Positions 1 through 9,141 of a DNA stretch of 64,000 nt are shown one piece after another. The translations under genes were made by a program, and so were the position numbers. The notes under the pieces are model-generated. The model was not told the DNA's origin. It did no database searches and saw nothing but the letters and a program-made list of their open reading frames with translations. The stretch is from Arthrobacter endolithicus (lineage in GTDB: Bacteria > Actinomycetota > Actinomycetes > Actinomycetales > Micrococcaceae), in NCBI RefSeq assembly GCF_026627425.1, contig NZ_JAPNLH010000001.1, forward strand, positions 248,001 through 312,000, written 5' to 3'. How positions within the stretch are numbered: the first letter of the stretch is position 1; every line of letters starts with the position of its first letter.

Positions 1-1480
1 CCTGGATCCCGCAGGATCCTATGACAACGGCTCTTTTATGGTGATGAACCAGATTTATCCGTTCGTCCTCAATTCCAAGCCCGGCAGCGCCGACCCGGAG
101 CCTGACTTGGCTGAGTCGGCGTCCTTCACCACGCCCACCGCCTACACCGTGAAGCTTAAATCCGGTCTCAAGTGGGCCAACGGCGACACCCTGGATTCCA
201 CCGACGTGAAGTTCAGTTTTGACCGTCAGCTGAAGATCAACGATGCCAGCGGTCCCGCGTCACTGCTGGGGAATCTGGCCACGGTGGATGCGCCGGACGC
301 CACCACCGTGGTCTTCAATCTCAAGAAGGGCAATGACCAAACCTTCGCACAGGTCCTCAGCAGCCCTGCCGGCCCCATCGTGGACCATAAGGTATTCCCG
401 GCGGACAAGGTGATGAACGATGAGGACATCATCGCGGCCAAGGCGTTTGCCGGCCAGTACACCATTGAGTCCTACAAGAAGAACGAGCTGATCAGCTTCA
501 AGTCCTACCCTGACTACAAGGGCCTGCTCGGCAAACCAAAGACGGACAACGTCAACGTCAAGTACTACGCGGACTCCAATAACCTCAAGCTCGACGTGCA
601 GCAGGGCAACGTCGACGTTGCCTCCCGCAGCCTGACGGCCACGGACATTGAAAATCTTAAAAGCTCCAACAAGGTCAACGTGGATGTCGGCCCCGGCGGC
701 GAGCTGCGCTACATAGTCTTCAACTTCAACACCATGCCGTTCGGCGCCACCACGCCGCAGGCCGACCCGGCCAAGTCGCTGGCGGTGCGGCAGGCCGTAG
801 CGGATTCCGTCGATCGTCAGGCCATTGCGGACCAGGTCTACAAGGGCACCTACCTCCCGGTCTACTCCTACGTCCCGCAGGGCTTTGCCGGCGCCATTGA
901 GCCGCTGAAGGACATGTACGGGGACGGGACCGGCAAGCCCAGCGCGGACAAGGCCAAAAATGCCCTGGCCGATGCCGGTGTCAGTACGCCGGTGACGCTG
1001 AATCTGCAGTACAACCCCGATCACTACGGCACCTCCTCCGGAGATGAGTACGCCGCGGTCAAGGACCAGCTCGAAAAGACCGGCCTCTTCAAGGTGAACC
1101 TGCAGTCCACCGAGTGGGTCACCTACAGCAAGGACCGGGTCAAGGATGCTTACCCGCTTTACCAGCTGGGCTGGTTCCCGGACTACTCGGATGCGGATAA
1201 CTACCTGACCCCGTTCTTCGGCGGAGATGCCTCCAGCTTCCTGAAGAACCATTATTCGAATCCAACGGTGACCAACCTTATTTCCGAGCAGGTCACCACA
1301 GTGGACAAGGCCGCACGGCAGAAGATGATCGAGCAGATCCAAACGGATGTTGCCAAGGATCTGTCCACCCTGCCGCTCCTGCAGGGCGCCCAGGTGGCGG
1401 TTTCCGGCAAGGACGTCAAGGGAGTGAAGGATACTCTCGACGCCTCCTTTAAGTTCCGCTTGGGAGTATTGTCCAAGTAG
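1..1480 (+). CDS. Family 5 peptide ABC transporter substrate-binding protein (5' end missing)
   Basis: Extracellular solute-binding lipoprotein of the SBP_bac_5 (DppA/OppA) family, delivering peptides or nickel/opine-like ligands to the permeases encoded downstream. The reading frame is open from base 2 (frame 2) through the first ATG at 38, and the residues before that ATG (LDPAGSYDNGSF) match the usual N-lobe of the family, so the true start and the lipoprotein signal lie outside the window. About 492 codons are visible. Family features include LKWANGDTLDSTDVKFSFDR (edge of the ligand cleft) and an RQAVADSVDRQAIADQVYKG segment. Two permease genes and a double ATPase follow on the same strand. 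Ligand specificity cannot be read from sequence. Confidence 0.93.
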   Translation, partial: LDPAGSYDNGSFMVMNQIYPFVLNSKPGSADPEPDLAESASFTTPTAYTVKLKSGLKWANGDTLDSTDVKFSFDRQLKINDASGPASLLGNLATVDAPDATTVVFNLKKGNDQTFAQVLSSPAGPIVDHKVFPADKVMNDEDIIAAKAFAGQYTIESYKKNELISFKSYPDYKGLLGKPKTDNVNVKYYADSNNLKLDVQQGNVDVASRSLTATDIENLKSSNKVNVDVGPGGELRYIVFNFNTMPFGATTPQADPAKSLAVRQAVADSVDRQAIADQVYKGTYLPVYSYVPQGFAGAIEPLKDMYGDGTGKPSADKAKNALADAGVSTPVTLNLQYNPDHYGTSSGDEYAAVKDQLEKTGLFKVNLQSTEWVTYSKDRVKDAYPLYQLGWFPDYSDADNYLTPFFGGDASSFLKNHYSNPTVTNLISEQVTTVDKAARQKMIEQIQTDVAKDLSTLPLLQGAQVAVSGKDVKGVKDTLDASFKFRLGVLSK

Positions 1481-1528
1481 TCCCTGGACGCAGCTCAACC
1501 CTGAATTACATAACGGACTGCTGATTGG

Positions 1529-1560
1529 GGAGGCGGGGCGTCTACCGGCGCCCCGCCTCC
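1529..1560 (+). terminator. 12-bp perfect GC hairpin between binding-protein and permease genes
   Basis: Arms 1529-1540 and 1549-1560 are perfectly complementary (GGAGGCGGGGCG / CGCCCCGCCTCC) with an 8-nt loop and no T-run. Hairpins at this place in ABC operons commonly protect the binding-protein mRNA or partly terminate, so that more binding protein than permease is made. That role is inferred. Confidence 0.6.
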
Positions 1561-1631
1561 TTGCGCCGGAACCGGCTGGCCCACGAAGCCGTCCGTCGCG
1601 GGCCAGCGGAGACAAGAGAACTTAGGTAGTT

Positions 1632-2723
1632 ATGACAACGTTGATTGACGCACCACCGCAGGAAGCCGACGGGCTTCTTCCCACCAAAAAATCCAGATCC
1701 GGCGGCGGACTTGGCAAGTACTTGGTTGTCCGATTTTTCCTGATCTTTCCGACGATATTTATCCTGATCACTCTGGTCTTCTTCCTGATGAGGATCACCG
1801 GAGACCCGATTACGGCCGCCTTGGGCGGACGCCTGCCACCGGATGCGCTGCAGGCCCGGATCCATGCGGCGGGATACGACAGGCCCATTTGGGTGCAGTA
1901 TTTCGAGTATCTGGGGCAGATCGCCACCGGGAACTTCGGCCGCACCATCTCGGACAACCTCAAGGTCACCGACATGCTCGCCACCTACGGTACGGCGACC
2001 TTGGAACTGGCCATCAATTCCCTCGTTGTGGCACTGATCATCGGTATCCCGTTGGGAATGGTGGCAGCGAAATACCGGGACAAATGGCCGGACGCCGTGC
2101 TGCGTATCTTTGCGATCCTCTCCTACGCAACCCCGGTTTTCTTTGCCGGCCTGCTGCTGAAGCTGGTCTTCGCCGTCGGGCTGGGCTGGCTGCCGGTGGC
2201 CGGGCGGGCGAAATCGGGAAACGAGATCGCGCTTACATCGCTGGCCAATCCCACCGGAATCTACTGGCTGGATGCCATCCGCAGCGGCAATATGGGCGCC
2301 CTCGGTGATGTGATGGCACACGCCGTGCTGCCTGCCATCGCACTCGGCCTGCTGACCGGCGGCGTATTCCTGCGGTTGGTCCGGACCAACGTGATCGGTA
2401 CGTTGAGCAAAGACTACGTCGAAGCGGGCAGGTCCCGCGGGATCCGCGAATTCCGGCTGGTGACCAAGCACGCCTATAAGCCCGCACTGATTCCCATTAT
2501 CACCGTGATGGGCCTGCAGATCGCCTTGCTGCTCGGCGGTGCGGTGCTGACCGAGACGACCTTTGAGTGGAAGGGCCTGGGCTTTCAACTGGCCCAGTAC
2601 CTCACCGCGCGCGACTTCGTGGCGGTCCAGGGCATTGTGGTGCTGCTGGCCGTGATTGTTGCGCTCACCAACTTCATCGTGGACGTTATCGCTGCGTTGA
2701 TCGACCCGCGAGTGAGGTACTGA
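1632..2723 (+). CDS. Peptide ABC transporter permease, DppB-like
   Basis: Inner-membrane permease of the oligopeptide/dipeptide importer family (BPD_transp_1), 363 aa. A membrane segment at about residues 30-53 follows a hydrophilic N-terminal tail of about 29 residues. The DppB-type N-terminal module (TGDPITAALGGRLPPDAL) follows, and the cytoplasmic coupling loop is seen as YVEAGRSRGIREF near residue 264, where the ATPase docks. The start at 1632 is the only ATG before the first membrane segment that keeps the N-tail; its ribosome-binding site is weak (AGGTAG). It lies 151 bases after the binding-protein gene and 2 bases before the second permease. Expected to work as a heterodimer with that permease. 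Confidence 0.93.
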   Translation: MTTLIDAPPQEADGLLPTKKSRSGGGLGKYLVVRFFLIFPTIFILITLVFFLMRITGDPITAALGGRLPPDALQARIHAAGYDRPIWVQYFEYLGQIATGNFGRTISDNLKVTDMLATYGTATLELAINSLVVALIIGIPLGMVAAKYRDKWPDAVLRIFAILSYATPVFFAGLLLKLVFAVGLGWLPVAGRAKSGNEIALTSLANPTGIYWLDAIRSGNMGALGDVMAHAVLPAIALGLLTGGVFLRLVRTNVIGTLSKDYVEAGRSRGIREFRLVTKHAYKPALIPIITVMGLQIALLLGGAVLTETTFEWKGLGFQLAQYLTARDFVAVQGIVVLLAVIVALTNFIVDVIAALIDPRVRY

Positions 2724-2725
2724 CC

Positions 2726-3724
2726 ATGAGCAGAAACGAAGGATCCTTGTTCCAACGCCTCCCGGTGGTCTCCCATTTAGGCAAAAGCGTGGGACTGCAG
2801 CGCGGCATGCTGGTCACCGGCCTGGTGATCACCGCACTGTTCCTGCTGACCGCAGCCCTTGCGCCGCTGATCTCCCCTTACGGCTTTGCCCAGCACTTCG
2901 ATTCGCAGCTGCCGCCCTCGGGCACCCACCCGTGGGGGACGACGTCGGGCGGTTATGACGTGCTTTCCCGTGTTGTCTGGGGCACGCAGACGGCCGTGAT
3001 CGTCATTGTGGTGGCCGTGATACTTTCCATCTTCCTCGGCGTCGCACTGGGCCTGGTGTCCGGTTACATCGGCGGCTGGCTGGACCGCATCCTGGTGGTG
3101 ATCGCCGACGCGATCTATGCCTTCCCCACCCTGCTGCTGGCTATTGTGATGTCGATAGCCATCAGCCATGGCCGCTCCAGCATGCTCGGCGGAATTTTTG
3201 CCGCGGCCATTTCCATCACGGTGGTGTTCATTCCGCAGTATTTCCGGGTGATCCGCGCCGAGACGATCCGGCTTAAGGCCGAACCTTTCGTGGAATCCGC
3301 CATGGTGGTCGGCGCCTCGTCCGTGCGGATCATGGCCCGGCACATCTACAAAAATGCCACCCGGACCCTTCCGCTGATCTTCACGCTCAATGCCTCCGAA
3401 GCCATTTTGACCCTGGCGGGGCTCGGCTTTCTGGGGTTCGGGATCGAGCCATCCTCCGCGGCGGAATGGGGCTATGACCTGAATAAGGCGCTCTCCGACA
3501 CCACGGCCGGCATCTGGTGGACGGGTGTCTTTCCGGGTGCGGCCATTGTGCTCACCGTGCTGGGCCTGACTTTGGTGGGCGAGAGCATGAACGACCTGAA
3601 TGATCCGCGGTTGCGCGGCCGGCGGCGTGCCGGCAGGAAACTGCCGCCAGCGCCGGGAACACCGGGCAGCAACACTGTTCACACGCCGGGGACCGAGACA
3701 GCTGGGAATGGGGTAACCGTATGA
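2726..3724 (+). CDS. Peptide ABC transporter permease, DppC-like
   Basis: Second permease of the importer, 332 aa. The ATG at 2726 follows the dppB-like stop by 2 bases with GAGG upstream; a longer in-frame extension to 2567 only overlaps the previous gene and is rejected. The OppC-type N-terminal segment (a membrane helix around residues 29-50, then SPYGFAQHF and HPWGTTSGGYDVLSRVVWGT) and the coupling loop FVESAMVVGASSVRIM near residue 190 are visible. The tail after about residue 290 is rich in R, P and G and probably cytoplasmic. The stop overlaps the next start (ATGA), indicating translational coupling to the ATPase. Confidence 0.93.
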   Translation: MSRNEGSLFQRLPVVSHLGKSVGLQRGMLVTGLVITALFLLTAALAPLISPYGFAQHFDSQLPPSGTHPWGTTSGGYDVLSRVVWGTQTAVIVIVVAVILSIFLGVALGLVSGYIGGWLDRILVVIADAIYAFPTLLLAIVMSIAISHGRSSMLGGIFAAAISITVVFIPQYFRVIRAETIRLKAEPFVESAMVVGASSVRIMARHIYKNATRTLPLIFTLNASEAILTLAGLGFLGFGIEPSSAAEWGYDLNKALSDTTAGIWWTGVFPGAAIVLTVLGLTLVGESMNDLNDPRLRGRRRAGRKLPPAPGTPGSNTVHTPGTETAGNGVTV

Positions 3725-5418
3725 GCCACGCAGTAGAACAGCCGAAGAACATCCGGCAGGAAACGGGCGGCCCGGTGCTGAATATTGAGCATCTTAAGGT
3801 CACCTTTGCCACCGATACCGGTGACGTCAAAGCGGTGGACGACGTCTCCCTCACCGTGGCTGCGGCGGAGATCGTCGCCATCGTCGGTGAATCCGGATCC
3901 GGCAAGACCGTCACGGCGAAGACCATATTGGGCCTGCTGCCGGAGACGGCCATCAGCTCCGGGGCCGTGCTGATCAGCGGGAACAATGTCATCAGCGTGA
4001 CGCGTAAGCATCTGCGGCAGATCCGCGGGCTGGAAGTGGCAATGGTCTTCCAGGAGCCTTCAACCGCCCTGAATCCGGTGTTCACCGTCGGTTGGCAGAT
4101 CGCCGAGGGCCTGCGGGCGCACGGCAAGGTGGGGAAGAAGGAAGCCCGTGCACGCGCCATCGAGGCGCTGGGCAAGGTGGGGATTCCGGAGCCGGAAAAA
4201 CGCGTGGACTACTATCCGCACCAGTTTTCCGGCGGCCAGAAGCAACGCGTGGTGATAGCCGCCGCACTGGCGCTGAATCCGGGCCTGATCGTCGCCGATG
4301 AGCCCACCACCGCCCTGGACGTGACGGTTCAGGCGGAGATTCTTGAGCTGTTGCGCGACTGTCGGGACATCTACGGCACATCCATCGTCCTGATCACGCA
4401 CAACATGGGTGTGGTGGCGGACCTGGCGGACCGCGTGGTGGTGATGTATCAGGGCGACGTGGTCGAGGAAGCGGATGCCACAACACTCTTCGCCTCCCCG
4501 AAGCAGGATTACACCAAAAAGCTGTTGGCTGCGGTGCCCCACCTGGGGCGTAACTCCGCTTCCGCCGGCCTGACGGAGCGGGCACATCAGGACGCCGAGG
4601 TCCTGGTCCAGGCAAAGAATCTGGTGATTGAATATCCGGGCCGGCTGGGCACCCCGGCGTTCCGGGCCGTGGATGAGGTGAACTTCAGCATTTCCGCCGG
4701 AGAGGTCTTCGGGCTGGTGGGGGAGTCCGGCTCCGGCAAGACCACCATTGGCCGGGCGATCGCGGGCCTGAACAAGACCACGGGCGGGTCGCTGAAGGTC
4801 CTGGGCTATGAAATGCTCACCTACCGCGAGCGCACCTTCCGGCCGTTGCGCAAGGACATCGGGTTCGTTTTCCAGGACCCGGCAGCATCCTTCAACCCGC
4901 AATTGAGCATTGGTGAATGCGTTGCGGAGCCGATCCTGATCCATGAAAAGCGTTCCCCGCAGGAGGTGGACAAGCGGGTCGGGGAATTACTCGAAGCGGT
5001 GCAGCTGCCCAAGATCTACGCCAACAGGTATCCGCATGAGCTCTCCGGCGGCCAGCGTCAGCGGGCCTCGCTGGCCCGGGCGCTGGCGCTGAATCCGAAG
5101 CTGCTGATCGCCGATGAACCCACGTCCGCCTTGGACGTTTCGGTGCAGGCCAAGGTGCTGGAACTGTTTAAAGAAATCCAGGCAGAGTTTGGTTTCGCGG
5201 CCCTGTTCATCAGCCATGACCTGGCGGTCGTGGACATCCTCTCGCATTGGGTGGGCGTGCTCTACAAGGGCAAGATGGTAGAACAGGGAATCGGCAGCCA
5301 GGTGATGGGTAATCCGCAGGATGATTACACCAAGCGGCTCATTGCCTCGCTCCCGGTACCCGATCCTGCCGAGCAGGCCAAGCGGCGCGAGGAACACCGG
5401 GCGCTGCTGCACAGCTAG
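3721..5418 (+). CDS. Peptide ABC transporter ATP-binding protein, DppD-DppF fusion
   Basis: Single 565-aa polypeptide with two ABC ATPase domains, replacing separate DppD and DppF subunits. Domain 1: Walker A GESGSGKT near residues 56-63, signature FSGGQKQR near 168, Walker [12 protein letters not shown]. Domain 2: Walker A GESGSGKT near 334-341, signature LSGGQRQR near 441, Walker [12 protein letters not shown]. Each nucleotide-binding domain is followed by the short oligopeptide-transporter C-terminal helix region ([12 protein letters not shown]). It powers import through the permease pair encoded just upstream. The 4-base ATGA overlap fixes the start. Fused DppDF proteins are common in Actinobacteria. 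Confidence 0.94.
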   Translation: MSHAVEQPKNIRQETGGPVLNIEHLKVTFATDTGDVKAVDDVSLTVAAAEIVAIVGESGSGKTVTAKTILGLLPETAISSGAVLISGNNVISVTRKHLRQIRGLEVAMVFQEPSTALNPVFTVGWQIAEGLRAHGKVGKKEARARAIEALGKVGIPEPEKRVDYYPHQFSGGQKQRVVIAAALALNPGLIVADEPTTALDVTVQAEILELLRDCRDIYGTSIVLITHNMGVVADLADRVVVMYQGDVVEEADATTLFASPKQDYTKKLLAAVPHLGRNSASAGLTERAHQDAEVLVQAKNLVIEYPGRLGTPAFRAVDEVNFSISAGEVFGLVGESGSGKTTIGRAIAGLNKTTGGSLKVLGYEMLTYRERTFRPLRKDIGFVFQDPAASFNPQLSIGECVAEPILIHEKRSPQEVDKRVGELLEAVQLPKIYANRYPHELSGGQRQRASLARALALNPKLLIADEPTSALDVSVQAKVLELFKEIQAEFGFAALFISHDLAVVDILSHWVGVLYKGKMVEQGIGSQVMGNPQDDYTKRLIASLPVPDPAEQAKRREEHRALLHS

Positions 5419-5429
5419 GACCGCAGGGG

Positions 5430-5495
5430 CCCAACGGGCCGGCAGCAGTGGCGCCTCGAAGCTTTCATTCGCGCCACAGCTGCCGGCCTGTTGGG
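5430..5495. terminator. Very long (25-bp) intergenic hairpin, probable bidirectional terminator
   Basis: Arms 5430-5454 and 5471-5495 pair over 25 positions with one A/A mismatch and one G-T wobble; the loop is 16 nt. No T-run follows on either strand. It sits 11 bases after the transporter operon stop and just before the chorismate mutase promoter region. Termination is inferred from position and stability. Confidence 0.65.
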
Positions 5496-5517
5496 GATAC
5501 GCCTGGGCCGCACCACT

Positions 5518-5529
5518 TAGACTAAATCC
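5518..5529 (+). promoter_or_regulatory. Probable -10 box for leaderless chorismate mutase mRNA
   Basis: TAGACT (5518-5523) fits the actinobacterial TANNNT -10 and ends 6 bases before the ATG at 5530, placing the expected transcription start on the start codon itself. No clear -35 hexamer is seen. There is no ribosome-binding site before this ATG, consistent with leaderless translation. Confidence 0.5.
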
Positions 5530-5985
5530 ATGACTGAACCGACCCCCAGCTACGAGGCCGATCCCGATTTCGACCCCACGGCCAGCTCACTGGCCGGGCA
5601 CATCGATCCTGCCGTGATGGCGGAATTGCTCGCCATGCGCTCCAGCATCGATAATATCGACGCGACCTTGGTGTACCTGCTCGCGGAACGATTTAAAGCC
5701 ACCCAGCGGGTCGGATTCCTCAAGGCCCAGCATCAGCTCCCACCGGGGGATCCGGGTCGGGAAGCGGCGCAGATTGCCCGGTTGCGGGCACTGGCCGAAT
5801 CGGCCCATCTGGACCCGGCGTTCGCGGAGAAGTTCCTGAACTTCATCATCAGTGAGGTGATCCGCCATCATCAGGCGATCTCCGACAGCCATAGCGAAGC
5901 ACTGCGGACCGGCGCTACACCGGTGGTGACGAGCGCCGGACTGGCCGGTACCGTGCGCGACGGCGGCCGCTCAGTACGGCCGTGA
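5530..5985 (+). CDS. Chorismate mutase (AroQ type)
   Basis: Converts chorismate to prephenate in Phe/Tyr synthesis. 151 aa with an all-helical AroQ core at about residues 30-125. The pattern MRSSIDNID...LLAERFKATQ...FLKAQH...GREAAQIARL preserves the Arg, Arg, Lys and Arg/Glu positions of the CM_2 active site. The N-terminal 30 residues are acidic and variable. The C-terminal extension after the last core helix looks disordered. It is cytosolic; no ACT or dehydratase domain is attached. The stop overlaps the GTG start of the following gene by 4 bases (GTGA). Confidence 0.9.
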   Translation: MTEPTPSYEADPDFDPTASSLAGHIDPAVMAELLAMRSSIDNIDATLVYLLAERFKATQRVGFLKAQHQLPPGDPGREAAQIARLRALAESAHLDPAFAEKFLNFIISEVIRHHQAISDSHSEALRTGATPVVTSAGLAGTVRDGGRSVRP

Positions 5986-7019
5986 CGGGTACCCTGATCC
6001 CCACCGAGGTCACCGCCACCGCGCTGGGCAGCTGGCCGGGCACCGACCCGGTGGAGGCTGCCTTGATCACGCACGGGGAATTGGGCGATCCGCAGCTGCC
6101 ATACCTGGTCCAGCTCCCGGACCGTGGAATAGGTTCCGACGCGGTTGGCCGGACCGCCGCCGTGCTGATCGAGCTTCCCGTTGATGTGCAGCCCTTCGGC
6201 TGGCGCCTGGTGGACCGCGCCGGCGCGGATCAGCGCAGGGCAGTGTCCGCGCTGTCAACGGACATAAATGTTTTGGCGGACGTCATCGGCGCCCAGGAGC
6301 AGTCCGGACCCGAGCTCAAGGTACAGCTTTGCGGGCCCTGGACCATGGCGGCGTCCCTGTACATGCACTACGGGGAGCGTGCGCTCCTTGATCCGGGAGC
6401 ACGGCGCGACATCGCCGAATCTTTGGCGGCCGGAATTGCAGAGCACCTTGCCCGCGTCCGTGCCGCGGCGCCCGGCGCCCAGCTGACGCTGCAGCTCGAT
6501 GAACCGGAAATCACCCGGGTCCTGGCCGGAACCATCCCCACCTCAAGCGGCTACCGTACGCTGCGCTCCATCGGGGAGCAGGAGGTTTCCTGGGGTTGGG
6601 AGTTGGTCCTGACCGCGGCGAAGGCGGCCGGTGCCGCGCAGGTGGTGCTGTGCCTGCCGGGGGCTCAGGCGCCGGTCCGGCTCGCGCTGGCTGCCGGTGC
6701 AGACGGCATAGCCGTTGCGCTGCGGGACCAAAAGATGCCGGACTGGGAACAGTTGGCGGCCGCCGTGGAAGACGGCAAGAAGGTGTGGGCCGGCATCAGC
6801 GGAAAGGGACAGCGCGGCGGCCAGCTCCCGCAGGTGTCTGCATTGGTTGAGGAGGTCATACGGCCGTGGCGTTCGGTGGGCCTGCCCTCGCGGTCGCTCG
6901 GCGCCCTGCGGTTGACGCCCGACGGCGGATTGGCCACCTACACGCCCGCGACGGCCCGCGCCGTTCTGAACCGTCTCACCGATACGGCGCGGGCGCTGAA
7001 CGACGTGCGGATGGAATGA
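5982..7019 (+). CDS. MetE-like (UROD/MetE superfamily) protein with degenerate zinc site
   Basis: 345-aa TIM-barrel protein related to the C-terminal half of cobalamin-independent methionine synthase. Recognisable landmarks are ALGSWPGTDP at the N-terminus, LCGPWTMAAS (MetE: LTGPxT), LQLDEPE (MetE: xIDEPA) and a final RLTPDGGL (MetE: NPDCGL). The MetE zinc ligands are mostly gone by eye alignment: the HxC pair reads VLC, the Glu position reads A, and the last Cys is Gly. Genuine methionine synthase activity is therefore doubtful. Such 'methionine synthase' homologues are common but uncharacterised in Actinobacteria. The GTG start overlaps the chorismate mutase stop, so the two are co-translated. 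Confidence 0.8.
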   Translation: MTGTLIPTEVTATALGSWPGTDPVEAALITHGELGDPQLPYLVQLPDRGIGSDAVGRTAAVLIELPVDVQPFGWRLVDRAGADQRRAVSALSTDINVLADVIGAQEQSGPELKVQLCGPWTMAASLYMHYGERALLDPGARRDIAESLAAGIAEHLARVRAAAPGAQLTLQLDEPEITRVLAGTIPTSSGYRTLRSIGEQEVSWGWELVLTAAKAAGAAQVVLCLPGAQAPVRLALAAGADGIAVALRDQKMPDWEQLAAAVEDGKKVWAGISGKGQRGGQLPQVSALVEEVIRPWRSVGLPSRSLGALRLTPDGGLATYTPATARAVLNRLTDTARALNDVRME

Positions 7020-7053
7020 CGCCGGCCCGCGGCGCGCATTAGCCCTTAGGCGG

Positions 7054-7767
7054 TCACACTCTGGCCTCCCACTGCACCGGTTGGGCGTATGACGGCAGGG
7101 AACCAAGCACACCGTGCGCAGCGGCTTCGTGCGCCGGGTACTGCACTAGTTCGTAGTCAAAGCCGCCGGCGTAGACCAGCACCAGGCCCAGCTGCGGTTG
7201 AATCACCTTGACCTGAATCCGATGACGCTGCGCAGCCTGGTCCCACCACTGCTGTGCGTAAGCCCGGGCGTCCAGCAGGCCCGGCAGCGGAAGCCGGATC
7301 CTGCCGGCCAGCAGCCGGGAGGCCTGCGAAACACCGCGCAGCATGCCGTCATCGGTGGCAGTGACGTCCAGATCAGTGACCAGGCGGCGGTATTTACCCA
7401 CATAGTCCAGCAGCCGGTTGCGGCCATCGTCTGTTTGCAGGCTGGTGGTGTCCTGGAACAGCCGGGTGATATGCGGGAAGCTGATTTCCCGGCGGGCGGT
7501 CAGGCTGGATCGGCCGAAGGGATCGAGATGGGCATGGTTTTCAATTCTGAAGGGAATCTGGGTCCCATACTCGGGGAAAAAGGCTTCCTCACCGGTGCTC
7601 AGCTTCAGCAGCGGGCGCAGCCACGGCTGGGGGCAGCCGACGACGTCAAAGGATCCCTTGCCGACGCCGTAGGTTCCCGAGCCGGGCTCCAGCGAAAAGT
7701 ACTCTTGGACCTGAGGCTGGAGGCGGTGAAATTCCTGGCCCATGGCTAGTTCGTAGATGCCGCTCAT
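7054..7767 (-). CDS. DUF4166-like protein of unknown function
   Basis: 237 aa, soluble, no signal peptide or membrane segment. The arrangement (FHRLQPQVQEYFSL near the N-terminus, SFPHITRLFQDT in the middle, VYAGGFDYELVQYPAHE near the C-terminus) resembles DUF4166 proteins, which are sometimes fused to NAD-dependent epimerase-like domains; here it stands alone. ATG at 7767 is preceded by TTGAGGC. It is transcribed away from the preceding genes and toward them in convergent order, 34 bases from the MetE-like stop. No biochemical function can be assigned. Confidence 0.72.
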   Translation of the reverse strand: MSGIYELAMGQEFHRLQPQVQEYFSLEPGSGTYGVGKGSFDVVGCPQPWLRPLLKLSTGEEAFFPEYGTQIPFRIENHAHLDPFGRSSLTARREISFPHITRLFQDTTSLQTDDGRNRLLDYVGKYRRLVTDLDVTATDDGMLRGVSQASRLLAGRIRLPLPGLLDARAYAQQWWDQAAQRHRIQVKVIQPQLGLVLVYAGGFDYELVQYPAHEAAAHGVLGSLPSYAQPVQWEARV

Positions 7768-7836
7768 GCCTCAACCCTACTGCGCGTGGACCTCCGGTGA
7801 CTCGATCGGCCGCGGGTCCGCGGAGCTGACGTCGTT

Positions 7837-9129
7837 TTAGAGCCGGCCTGCGGCTTTGAGCCGGATATACAGATCCGCAAGTTTCGAGGGCAGCTCGTGC
7901 GGTTCGGCGTCCACCACCTCCACGCCCTGCCGGCGCAGCAGTCCGGCGAGTGTCTCGCGGTCCAGCAGTGCGCGTTCGGCTGCTGCCGCGCGGTAGATAT
8001 CAGACGCCGTCGCCCGTTTTATCCGCAACCGGCCCAGCAGGGGATCGCGCACCGAGGCAACCACCACCAGATGCCTGAGCGCCAGTTGGCCCAGCATCGG
8101 AATCAGCCCTTCCTCGGGCGCACCGGAATCCAGCGAGGTCAGCAGGACCAGCAGGGATCGGTGCGCGGAGACCGACCGGACCTGGCCGGGGATCTGCTGC
8201 CAGTCCATTTCAATCAGTTCAGAACGCAGTGGCGCCATCGCGTGCACCAGCGCACCGAGCAGGTTGCCCCTGCTGGCGGAGCTCACCCGTGCGCGGACCC
8301 GCCTGTCGAAGGCCAGGAAATCCACCCGGTCACCGCCGCGCTCCGCCAGCACCGCCAGCAGCAGGGCAGCCTCGATGCCGGTATCCAGGCTCGGCTCGTC
8401 CTTGATCCGGGCAGCGGACGTCCGAGAGGTGTCCAGCAGGATGACCAGCCGACGGTCCCGCTCCGGGCGCCACGTGCGTACGACGACGTCGCGGCGCCGC
8501 GCGGTGGCCCGCCAGTCGATGGAGCGCACATCGTCGCCACGGACATAATCGCGCAGCGAATCGAACTCGGTCCCGGCGCCGCGGATCTGCACGGCCGCCC
8601 GGCCATCGAGTTCGCGCAGTTTCCGCAGCTTGGCGGGAAGTTGCCGCTTGGAACGGAACTCGGGCAGCACCCTGAGCCGGCCCGGGGCAGCGACTGTCAG
8701 CTGGCGCGCGGCCATGCGCAGCGGGCCGAAGGACCGGATCGTAGTAGTCCCAATGTGCAGATCGCCGCGTCGTGTCGGCAGCAGCGCCACCGTGATCCGG
8801 CCCCGTTCGCCCGCCGGGACGAGGATCTGCTGGCGTGGATTCACGGCGCCGGCTGAAGGCTGCCAGGCTTCGCGGACCTGCGCCCGCAACATCCTGGCCG
8901 ACCCGTTGGCCAGCGTCAGGTGCGCCTCGGTGCGTTCGGTGAGCCGGACGTTTTCCGGAAGCGAGCGGTGCAGGCGAACCGTCCGTGCCGATGCCGCCAA
9001 GGCCAGATCGATGATCAGCACCACCGCCAGCAGGGCAAGCCAGAGAAGGATGGTCCACCCGGTGGGGAAGAGCATGACGGGGATCAGCCCGGCCAGTGCC
9101 AGCAACACGAACCTTCCGGTAATGGCCAT
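7837..9129 (-). CDS. DUF58 / von Willebrand-like protein
   Basis: 430 aa. Two membrane helices lie at the N-terminus (about residues 5-45), followed by a beta-rich segment and the DUF58 core: FDSLRDYVRGDDVRSIDWRA leads into RRRDVVVRTW and the vWA-like strand LVILLDTSRTS. DUF58 proteins are regular partners of MoxR AAA ATPases and are thought to be remodelled by them. It is the last gene of a five-gene minus-strand operon, 12 bases after moxR. The molecular target is unknown. Confidence 0.88.
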   Translation of the reverse strand: MAITGRFVLLALAGLIPVMLFPTGWTILLWLALLAVVLIIDLALAASARTVRLHRSLPENVRLTERTEAHLTLANGSARMLRAQVREAWQPSAGAVNPRQQILVPAGERGRITVALLPTRRGDLHIGTTTIRSFGPLRMAARQLTVAAPGRLRVLPEFRSKRQLPAKLRKLRELDGRAAVQIRGAGTEFDSLRDYVRGDDVRSIDWRATARRRDVVVRTWRPERDRRLVILLDTSRTSAARIKDEPSLDTGIEAALLLAVLAERGGDRVDFLAFDRRVRARVSSASRGNLLGALVHAMAPLRSELIEMDWQQIPGQVRSVSAHRSLLVLLTSLDSGAPEEGLIPMLGQLALRHLVVVASVRDPLLGRLRIKRATASDIYRAAAAERALLDRETLAGLLRRQGVEVVDAEPHELPSKLADLYIRLKAAGRL

Positions 9130-9141
9130 CGGATGTCCCGC

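Noticed and set aside
260-1615. Long minus-strand ORF (about 450 codons) opposite the binding-protein gene
   Set aside because: It is a high-GC antisense shadow: the plus frame has a recognised family, and the minus product has no recognisable motif.
1542-2588. Long minus-strand ORF opposite the first permease
   Set aside because: Antisense shadow of a well-supported permease; composition rich in Gln, Arg and His typical of such shadows.
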